Shown: positions 15,707-21,194 of the stretch, piece by piece
Numbering within the stretch: the stretch's first letter is position 1
Layout of the letters: every line of letters starts with the position of its first letter
Source of the DNA: JAICKN01 sp036491415
GTDB lineage: Bacteria > Acidobacteriota > Terriglobia > Terriglobales > Acidobacteriaceae
NCBI GenBank assembly: GCA_036491415.1
Contig: DASXCC010000170.1
Location: 1-21,194 of the forward strand
Direction: 5' to 3'
Length of the DNA stretch: 21,194 bases
Made by a program: the position numbers and the translations under genes
The notes under the pieces: generated by a model
Seen by the model: only the letters and a program-made list of their open reading frames with translations
The model's database searches: none
What the model was told of the DNA's origin: nothing

Positions 15707-16624
15707 TCAACGTTCGCGTTCAAAGCGATAGTTTCCTTTCACTTCCTGAGCCACCGCTTCCGCCACTTTCAAAAACGCCCGGGCCGCATGCGAAGTGCCC
15801 GCAGACTTCCGATAAACCAGGCGCAACTTGCGGTGCAGGTTCAGTTCGCGCACCCGGATTCTGACTAATTCGCCGCGTTCCAGCTCGCTTTCCACGCTGA
15901 TCTGCGGGAGGAACGCCACCCCGTTTCCCATGGCAACAAATCGTTTGATAGCTTGCAGCGTGGGAAGTTCGACATCCATGTGCAGCGGAGTTTTGGAGTG
16001 GCGAAAGGCTTGAATCACTTTTTCGCGATAAGGAGAGGAAACGATATGGGCGACGAAAGACTCGGCGCCCAGCTGCTTAAGGCTGACTTCGCCTTCTCCG
16101 GCAAGCGGATGGTTCGGCGGTACCACGAGAGTTAATTCATCCTGATACACGACCACCGAGTGCAGTCTTGGCTCCTGGGGATCGTAGGTGAGCACGCCAA
16201 GTTCTGCTCCGTGGCGCAGAACGTCGTCCGGAATGTGGCTCCCCAGCGCTCGCAGCACCGTGATCTTGATCATCGGATGCAAACGGCGATACTGGCCCAG
16301 CACCACCAATAAATAAAGAGCGGTAAATTCATTCGCCGCAATGGTGAGGTTTCCGCGTTGCAACTCGCGCAATTCGACGAGCGCGCCTTGCGCGTCCTTG
16401 CGTAAATTCAGCAGTCTCTCTGCATATTCCTTAAGAACTTTGCCCGCGTCGGTCAGCAGGCCATCACGCGTGGAGCGATCAAACAATGGTTCGCCGATTT
16501 CTTCCTCGAGCTTTTGGATTGTCTGACTAACGGCGGATTGTGTGCGATGAAGTTTTTCCGCGGCGCGCGAGAAGCGTCCTTCTTCAGCAACAGCCAAAAA
16601 AACTTCCAATTGCGAGAGATCCAT
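15707..16624 (-). CDS. LysR-type transcriptional regulator divergent from leuA
   Basis: A 305-aa DNA-binding regulator. Residues 1-60 are the LysR winged helix (MDLSQLEVFLAVAEEGRFSR, then AAEKLHRTQSAVSQTIQKLEE), followed by a linker helix. An effector-binding periplasmic-protein-like domain spans about 90-295, with LTLVVPPNHPLAG and VAMGNGVAFLPQ in the usual places. ATG 16624 gives the canonical start although no Shine-Dalgarno is seen. It is transcribed away from leuA across a 136-bp spacer with a palindromic T-N11-A site. This is the classic layout of a LysR protein controlling its divergent neighbour and itself, so regulation of leuA-leuB is likely. The inducer cannot be read from sequence; an intermediate of the leucine pathway is one option. 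Confidence 0.93.
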   Translation of the reverse strand: MDLSQLEVFLAVAEEGRFSRAAEKLHRTQSAVSQTIQKLEEEIGEPLFDRSTRDGLLTDAGKVLKEYAERLLNLRKDAQGALVELRELQRGNLTIAANEFTALYLLVVLGQYRRLHPMIKITVLRALGSHIPDDVLRHGAELGVLTYDPQEPRLHSVVVYQDELTLVVPPNHPLAGEGEVSLKQLGAESFVAHIVSSPYREKVIQAFRHSKTPLHMDVELPTLQAIKRFVAMGNGVAFLPQISVESELERGELVRIRVRELNLHRKLRLVYRKSAGTSHAARAFLKVAEAVAQEVKGNYRFERER

Positions 16625-16660
16625 AGAAAGAGGAGATCCAGCATTTCTATAAGCGCCGCT

Positions 16661-16677
16661 AATTATATTAGATAATT
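16661..16677. promoter_or_regulatory. candidate LysR operator, palindrome with T-N11-A
   Basis: AATTAT-ATTAG-ATAATT is a perfect 6-bp inverted repeat with a 5-bp spacer; T16663 and A16675 give the T-N11-A pattern of LysR sites. Its centre, 16669, is about 69 bp upstream of the predicted leuA transcription start, the usual place for a LysR recognition site. A second AT-rich motif, AATTAAT twice (16679-16685 and 16691-16697), lies between it and the -35, where an activation site is expected. Confidence 0.55.
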
Positions 16678-16702
16678 TAATTAATAGTGTAATTAATATT
16701 AG

Positions 16703-16731
16703 TTGTGCTTACCGCCAAGACTCGTTATCAT
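16703..16731 (+). promoter_or_regulatory. candidate leuA promoter
   Basis: TTGTGC (16703-16708, weak -35), a 17-bp spacer and TATCAT (16726-16731, five of six to the -10 consensus). Transcription would start near 16738, leaving a leader of about 23 nt that contains the leuA ribosome site. The weak -35 fits a promoter needing an activator. Confidence 0.5.
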
Positions 16732-16760
16732 TGTGTAATCAAGCACAGGAGGAAGCGTGC

Positions 16761-18062
16761 ATGGAACGCGCTCGAGTTACAGTCTTCGATACCACATTGC
16801 GTGACGGCGAACAGTCGCCCGGTTGCAGCATGACGGTGCAGGAAAAACTGCGCCTTGCCCCCCAGCTTGAAAAGCTGGGCGTGGATGTAATCGAGGCCGG
16901 TTTCCCGATCGCATCCGACGGAGACTTTGAATCGGTGCAGTCGATTGCCGCGCTTGTACGCCGCCCTATTATTTGTGGTTTGGCCCGCGCCTGTAAGCCG
17001 GATATTGAACGCGCTGCACAAGCTTTGAAGGGCGCGGCACGTTCGCGCATTCATATCTTCCTTGCAACTTCCGATATTCACCTGGAATACAAGCTGCGCA
17101 TTTCTCGCCAGCAATGTCTGGAGCAGGCCCGGGACGCAGTTAAGCTGGGCAAGTCTCTTTGCAACGACATCGAATTTTCTCCGGAAGACGCAACCCGTAC
17201 CGAACCGGGATTTCTCTATCAGGTTTTGGAAGCAGTCATCGAAGCCGGCGCAACCACGGTCAACATTCCTGACACCGTCGGGTTCACAGTTCCCGCGGAT
17301 TACGGAGCTCTCATTCAGGACATCAGCAAGCGCGTGAGGGGAATTGGAAAAGCAGTGATTTCCACTCACTGTCATAACGATCTTGGTGTTGCGGTTGCCA
17401 ACACGCTTGCCGGAGTTTTGGGTGGAGCGCGCCAAGTGGAATGCGCGATCAATGGGATTGGCGAACGCGCCGGCAATGCAGCTCTCGAAGAGATCGTGAT
17501 GGCGATGAAGGTGCGAAACGATCAATATCCGTTTGAGACCGGAATCGTCACCGAGCAACTTTTTCCCACGAGCCAAATGTTGAGCGAAGTCACTGGAGTG
17601 GCAGTCCAGCCCAACAAAGCTATCATCGGACGCAATGCTTTTGCCCATGCGGCCGGCATTCACCAGGATGGCATGCTGAAGAATCCGCTCACCTACGAAA
17701 TCATCACTCCCCAGTCTGTCGGTGTGCCCGATTCAACGCTGGTGCTGGGAAAGCACTCCGGACGTCATGCGCTGGGACGCCGCTACGAAAAGCTTGGATA
17801 TCAACTGGACCGCCGCGAACTCGATGACGTCTATCGCCGTTTTGTTCTGCTGGCGGATGAAATCAAAGTTGTGCACGATCATCATTTGCTTGAACTGGTG
17901 CAGGAGAAGGCCAGCGCTGCCCCGATTTCCGGCAGCAGTTCGAAAGAGGGACCCTCGCAGAAGCCTTTCCCTCCGGGCACTCCAGGCGCCAAAGGGAAGT
18001 TGCCGGTAAATTCCATGGCCGAGCATCATGCCGACCAGGAAGATTATCTTTGGGGCGTTTAG
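16761..18062 (+). CDS. leuA: 2-isopropylmalate synthase LeuA, lacking the C-terminal regulatory domain
   Basis: Condenses 2-oxoisovalerate with acetyl-CoA, the first step of leucine synthesis. The TIM-barrel shows FDTTLRDGEQSPG (9-21; D10, R14), THCHND (202-207, metal histidines) and NGIGERAGN (231-239). The linker subdomains (RNAFAHAAGIHQDG, LGKHSGRHAL) follow to about 385. The protein then turns into a Ser/Gly/Pro/Lys-rich tail and ends at 433 aa with DYLWGV. The usual ~130-residue LeuA dimer domain that binds leucine for feedback inhibition is absent, and the spacer to leuB is too short to hide it by frameshift. Start: AGGAGG (16747-16752) is placed ideally for ATG 16761; an upstream TTG at 16731 lies before the ribosome site and is rejected. 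Homocitrate or citramalate synthase are relatives, but leuB next door favours LeuA. Confidence 0.92.
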   Translation: MERARVTVFDTTLRDGEQSPGCSMTVQEKLRLAPQLEKLGVDVIEAGFPIASDGDFESVQSIAALVRRPIICGLARACKPDIERAAQALKGAARSRIHIFLATSDIHLEYKLRISRQQCLEQARDAVKLGKSLCNDIEFSPEDATRTEPGFLYQVLEAVIEAGATTVNIPDTVGFTVPADYGALIQDISKRVRGIGKAVISTHCHNDLGVAVANTLAGVLGGARQVECAINGIGERAGNAALEEIVMAMKVRNDQYPFETGIVTEQLFPTSQMLSEVTGVAVQPNKAIIGRNAFAHAAGIHQDGMLKNPLTYEIITPQSVGVPDSTLVLGKHSGRHALGRRYEKLGYQLDRRELDDVYRRFVLLADEIKVVHDHHLLELVQEKASAAPISGSSSKEGPSQKPFPPGTPGAKGKLPVNSMAEHHADQEDYLWGV

Positions 18063-18218
18063 TGGCGTTTTGCCGCTCAGCTAGAATTGATTGCGTGGTC
18101 TGGCGTCGCGTGGTTCGGTGACTCCGGGGAAAAATCTTCCCGGTTTGCGTCCAGCAAAACAAATAAATTCCGTTCTGCGATTGAACACGATTAAACAAAC
18201 TCACGATTTAACAAACTC
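18063..18218 (+). promoter_or_regulatory. leuA-leuB spacer with hairpins and tandem repeat
   Basis: This 156-bp gap holds a small hairpin overlapping the leuA stop (AGTGGC-GTTTT-GCCGCT, 18061-18077, one G-U pair). A second one is CCGGG(G)AA-AAATC-TTCCCGG (18124-18143) followed by TTT. A 16-bp tandem repeat then reaches the leuB start. The second hairpin could attenuate or partly terminate transcription. No ribosome site for leuB is seen. Confidence 0.4.
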
Positions 18219-18219
18219 A
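18188..18219. repeat. 16-bp tandem duplication abutting the leuB start codon
   Basis: CGATTAAACAAACTCA (18188-18203) and CGATTTAACAAACTCA (18204-18219) are adjacent and differ at one base. The last A of the second copy is the A of the leuB ATG, so the duplication occupies exactly the place where a ribosome site is expected. Confidence 0.9.
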
Positions 18220-19316
18220 TGATCCTAAATATTACTGCTCTCCCCGGGGATGGTGTCGGTCCCGAAGTAGTCGACGAAGGCCTTCGGGTTCTGGACGTTG
18301 TGGCCAAAACCTTTGGCCACGAACTGCGCGTCACGCGAAAGAACGTTGGCGGCGCGGCATTGCTCGCGAGCAAAGATCCTTTACCCGCCGATACGCTGCA
18401 AGCCTGCTTTTCTTCAAATGCCGTTTTGTTAGGAGCAGTAGGCGGACCATCGTTCGACGAATTTCCCCGCCATCTCCGCCCGGAAAGCGGGCTTCTGCGT
18501 TTGCGCCGTGAGTTAGGCGTTTTCGCGAATTTGCGCCCGGCATTGTTATTTCCTGCGTTGGAAGATTGTTCGCCGGTACGTCCGGAAATTGTCCGCGGTA
18601 CCGACATGGTCATTGTTCGCGAACTGCTCGGCGGCATTTATTTCGGCGAGCCGCGCAACACGACCGGCGATCCTGGATCGCGCGTTGCCGTCGACACCAT
18701 GCGTTACAGCGAAGCCGAGATCGAGCGTATTGCCCGCGTGGCTTTTGAGCTGGCGCGTACGCGCCGCCGCAAACTTCTTTCCGTGGACAAAGCCAATGTG
18801 CTCGACTGCTCGCGTTTATGGCGCGAAGTCGTCACGCGCACCGCGGCGGATTATTCCGACGTAAAGCTTTCTCATCAGTACGTGGATTCCGCCGCCATGA
18901 TACTTGCTTCGCGCCCTGCGGAGTTCGACGTCATCCTTACGGAAAATATGTTTGGCGATATTCTTTCCGATCAGGCGGGTGGCATTGTCGGCTCGCTCGG
19001 AATGCTGGCCTCCGCCAGCATCGGAGGAGCAGTTGCTCTTTATGAGCCGATTCATGGCTCTGCACCGGACATCGCCGGGCGGGGAATTGCCAATCCGCTG
19101 GCGACTATCCTTTCTCTCTCTATGATGTTGCGCCACTCTTTCAAACTTCCCGCAGAAGCTGCCGCCATTGAACGGGCCGTATCTCGCGTGCTCGAAAATG
19201 GGCACCGTACGCGCGATCTTGTGCGCTCCGGCCAGAAGCACATCAGCACGGTTGAAATGGGCAAACTTGTGGCGGAAACGGTGAAAGAAACTTCTCCGCA
19301 AAGCGTCGCGTCTTAA
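18219..19316 (+). CDS. leuB: 3-isopropylmalate dehydrogenase LeuB
   Basis: NAD-dependent oxidative decarboxylase of the third step of leucine synthesis. At 365 aa it has the family length and motifs: LPGDGVGPEV (8-17), LLRLRRELGVFANLRP (92-107; substrate arginines), VRELLGGIYFGEPR (133-146; R134, Y141), DKANVL (190-195; K191), YVDSAAM (D223), ENMFGDILSD (242-251; metal aspartates) and HGSAPDIAG (279-287, cofactor loop). ATG 18219 gives the canonical start MILNITALPGDGVG but has no visible Shine-Dalgarno; A/C-rich repeats precede it. It follows leuA by 156 bp in the same direction, so the pair probably shares the LysR-controlled promoter, while leuC and leuD must be elsewhere. Tartrate and isocitrate dehydrogenases are relatives; the motifs favour LeuB. 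Confidence 0.95.
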   Translation: MILNITALPGDGVGPEVVDEGLRVLDVVAKTFGHELRVTRKNVGGAALLASKDPLPADTLQACFSSNAVLLGAVGGPSFDEFPRHLRPESGLLRLRRELGVFANLRPALLFPALEDCSPVRPEIVRGTDMVIVRELLGGIYFGEPRNTTGDPGSRVAVDTMRYSEAEIERIARVAFELARTRRRKLLSVDKANVLDCSRLWREVVTRTAADYSDVKLSHQYVDSAAMILASRPAEFDVILTENMFGDILSDQAGGIVGSLGMLASASIGGAVALYEPIHGSAPDIAGRGIANPLATILSLSMMLRHSFKLPAEAAAIERAVSRVLENGHRTRDLVRSGQKHISTVEMGKLVAETVKETSPQSVAS

Positions 19317-19329
19317 TTCTGTATTCCGC

Positions 19330-20085
19330 TCAGGCGCGGCTTCTTTGTTTATTTTTATTTCCGTAATCGCCGTGGATGGCGTTTGTGCGGATCATCACCA
19401 CATCCCAAAAGGCATGAATGCCGTCGCGCAAAGGATGCAGCCGGGTTCCCGCGCTGTGCGCCCAGCGCACCGGCACTTCCACGATTTTTAAGCCTCGCCG
19501 CTGCGCCACATAAATAATTTCTGGATCAAATCCCCAGCGCTCGATTTTCTGTGGAGGAAATACCGTCTGCGCCGCTTGCTGCGTGAAGGCTTTGAATCCG
19601 CATTGCGTGTCTTTGTATTTCAAGCCTAAAACGATCCGCAGCGAAAGATTAAAGATCCGGCTCAGGATGCGGCGATAAATTGGCTGCCTCACGGTCTGCA
19701 GCGCTGGATCGATCCAGCGCGATCCAATGGCGACGTCCGCGCCGTTGCGAAGCGCGCTGAATAATTTCTCAGCTTCTTCGATTGGAGAAGAAAGGTCCGC
19801 ATCGCTGAACAGCAAAATTTCTCCCGCGGCGTGCAGCATTCCATTGCGCACGCTGTAGCCCTTGCCGTGGTTCTCAGGATTTTCCAGGAGTCTCAGGTTC
19901 GAACTGCGCTGCATGAATGCGCGCACAATGTCCCGCGTGTTATCGCGCGAGCCATCATCCACCACAATGATCTCCGCATTCCAGCGCTTCTGTTCCACGT
20001 AAGCCAGCACGGAGTCGAGCGTAGCGCCGAGCCGGTTGCTTTCGTTGTATGCGGGAATGATGATGCTATATGCCGGTTGTCCCAA
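19330..20085 (-). CDS. family 2 glycosyltransferase, dolichyl-phosphate glucosyltransferase (ALG5/DPM)-like
   Basis: A GT-A enzyme probably transferring a sugar from a nucleotide donor to a polyprenyl phosphate at the inner face of the membrane. The 251-aa domain contains YSIIIPAYNES at the start, VVDDGSRDNT (DDG 43-45, nucleotide binding), SDADLSSP (metal DAD 95-97), SRWI, DTQCGFKAF (159-167) and RWGFDPEI (183-190). QCGFKAF and WGFDPE are typical of the ALG5-like branch. There are no transmembrane segments at the C-terminus, unlike the Arn/Gtr types. The start is TTG 20085; no ATG exists in frame upstream before a stop, and GGGA upstream may serve as ribosome site. Its stop converges with leuB, 13 bp apart. 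It lies 95 bp after the response regulator gene and could share its transcript. Confidence 0.88.
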   Translation of the reverse strand: MGQPAYSIIIPAYNESNRLGATLDSVLAYVEQKRWNAEIIVVDDGSRDNTRDIVRAFMQRSSNLRLLENPENHGKGYSVRNGMLHAAGEILLFSDADLSSPIEEAEKLFSALRNGADVAIGSRWIDPALQTVRQPIYRRILSRIFNLSLRIVLGLKYKDTQCGFKAFTQQAAQTVFPPQKIERWGFDPEIIYVAQRRGLKIVEVPVRWAHSAGTRLHPLRDGIHAFWDVVMIRTNAIHGDYGNKNKQRSRA

Positions 20086-20180
20086 AAGATGGTCCCTACA
20101 ATGGTTTGTGCTGCACTTGGCGTAATAGTGTCGATGATTTAGACGATCTAGTCAAAGAAGAATGAGCAGAATAACGATTT

Positions 20181-21194
20181 TTATGCGACGAGTTGCTGTT
20201 TTTCCAGCATGGAGAAAAATTCTGCGACCAGTTCCGCGTCCCACAGCCCGTCTTTCGCTTCCCGCTGCATGGTCGAGTAGGTCTCTTCATGAGTCAGGGA
20301 GGTTTTATAAGGACGCACCGTCCGTAAAGCGTCGTACACATCCGCCACCTGCAAAATGCGCGCCAGCAAAGGGATGTCGTTCTTCCGCAGCCCATCCGGA
20401 TATCCACTGCCATCCGAATGCTCATGATGATTTCGGATGATTGGCAGCACCAGGCGCAATGACTTCAACGGCTGGCAGATATTCTCTCCAATAATGGGAT
20501 GCTGCCGCATGATTGCCCATTCCACTTCCGTAAGGTTGCTGCCTTTTTTCAGGATTTCATCGGGAATGGCAATCTTGCCGAGATCGTGAAGAAAACCGCC
20601 GCGCCGTAATGCGACGATAGATTCGTTATCGAGTCCAAGATGCCGTCCCAATGCACTGGCATGCAGTGCCAGCCGCTCACAATGTCCTTCGGTAGAAGGA
20701 TCGCGGCTCTCCACGCTCAGACCCAGTGTGCACAGCACAGACTCCGCTGTTTCCAGTTCGTCGGTAAATTCTTTTAACTTGATCAGCGACTTTACGCGCG
20801 CGAAAAGCTCTTCGGGAAAGATCGGTTTGTTCAGGAAGTCATCGGCTCCGGCTTCAATGCCGCGCACTTTATCTTCGCGGTCGCTCAGTCCGGTAATCAG
20901 AACAAAAGGGATGAGCCGCGTCGCAGGATTATCTTTTAACTCGCGGCAGAATTCGTATCCGGATTTACCCGGCATGACTACATCGGAAAGAATAAGGTCC
21001 GGTGCGCGCCGGGAAATTTCCGCTTCCGCCTGCGCCGCATTTGCAGCAGTAATCACTTCATAGCCGCGCTGCGAAAGCAACTCCTGCATCAGCATGGCAG
21101 TATCTTCGTTGTCGTCCACCATGAGCACACGAGGCCGCCGGCGTTGCAAGGCGAGCTCGGCCGTTTGCCTGTAAGACTGTTCCGAAGGCGAAAG
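20181..21194 (-). CDS. response regulator with HD-GYP output domain (5' end beyond window)
   Basis: A two-component regulator whose output is a metal-dependent HD-GYP phosphodiesterase, a class that degrades cyclic di-GMP. Numbered from the first possible start, TTG 21149 (322 aa): the receiver domain has D12/D13, phospho-acceptor D56 in SDVVMPG and K108 in NKP. A helical linker covers about 120-140. The HD-GYP domain has GHCERLALHA (155-), HDLGKIAIPD (188-197), MRQHPIIGE and HHEHSDGSGYP (241-251). The common Trp of HHExWDGxGYP is Ser here; metal and GYP residues are kept. The frame stays open from 21149 to the right edge without ATG, GTG or a stop, and the upstream peptide (YRQTAELALQ) looks plausible, so the true start may lie outside. 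The partner kinase is not visible. Confidence 0.92.
   Translation of the reverse strand, partial: LSPSEQSYRQTAELALQRRRPRVLMVDDNEDTAMLMQELLSQRGYEVITAANAAQAEAEISRRAPDLILSDVVMPGKSGYEFCRELKDNPATRLIPFVLITGLSDREDKVRGIEAGADDFLNKPIFPEELFARVKSLIKLKEFTDELETAESVLCTLGLSVESRDPSTEGHCERLALHASALGRHLGLDNESIVALRRGGFLHDLGKIAIPDEILKKGSNLTEVEWAIMRQHPIIGENICQPLKSLRLVLPIIRNHHEHSDGSGYPDGLRKNDIPLLARILQVADVYDALRTVRPYKTSLTHEETYSTMQREAKDGLWDAELVAEFFSMLEKQQLVA

Noticed and set aside
16728..17663. A 311-codon minus-strand open frame
   Set aside because: It is antisense to leuA, has no recognisable family and would overlap the leuA promoter.
18091..18222. A 43-codon plus-strand frame from TTG, ending TGA over the leuB ATG (ATGA overlap)
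   Set aside because: The overlap is suggestive of coupling, but there is no ribosome site, the product is low in protein character, and half of it is hairpin and tandem repeat.
1..21194. Search for CRISPR arrays, transposases, integrases, phage genes or toxin-antitoxin pairs
   Set aside because: None seen. Repeats are only two-copy and short, and all intact genes look chromosomal.

Overview
The window is a stretch of ordinary bacterial chromosome with dense, mostly recognisable genes on both strands and little mobile DNA. Base composition is moderately GC-rich with AT-rich gaps between genes. Several features fit a soil Acidobacteriota (Terriglobia-like) genome: an unusual SpoIIE-type phosphatase with a long insertion, a CHASE3/HisKA_3 orphan histidine kinase, a DUF885 protein, a small OmpA-like barrel, and the gene mix. 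This is an inference from protein character; there is no rRNA or marker phylogeny here to prove it.

Left end (1-1460). On the minus strand there is the 5' half of a serine tRNA (anticodon GCU) that stops matching just after the anticodon loop, so it is a remnant. After a perfect 16-bp tandem duplication comes a plus-strand PP2C/SpoIIE phosphatase. Its stop codon lies in a second short tandem duplication, shared with the converging rsmB gene.

Housekeeping operon (5405-1457, minus). birA (biotin-protein ligase), coaX (type III pantothenate kinase), an unrecognised 239-residue protein, and rsmB (16S rRNA m5C methyltransferase) are packed with gaps of a few bases and are probably co-transcribed. 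The operon links cofactor supply (biotin loading, CoA synthesis) with rRNA modification.

Middle (5702-14375). Two plus-strand genes, a membrane histidine kinase and an aldo/keto reductase, face a minus-strand series mfd - DUF885 protein - galU with gaps of about 30-40 bases. mfd couples repair to transcription, galU makes UDP-glucose for the envelope, and the DUF885 protein is exported.

Right part (14471-21194). A small outer-membrane barrel gene diverges from a STAS-domain antagonist gene. A LysR-type regulator diverges from leuA-leuB (leucine synthesis); the shared AT-rich spacer holds a palindromic T-N11-A site at about -69 relative to a good candidate leuA promoter. LeuA lacks the usual C-terminal leucine-sensing domain, so control by the divergent regulator may matter more. 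A DPM/ALG5-like glycosyltransferase and a receiver-HD-GYP response regulator (running off the right edge) close the window.

I did not find a clear new multi-gene system. The most rewarding items are the tRNA-Ser remnant, the insertion-bearing phosphatase with a possible STAS partner, the LeuA without a regulatory domain next to a LysR operator, and three 14-16 bp two-copy tandem duplications, all at gene boundaries.
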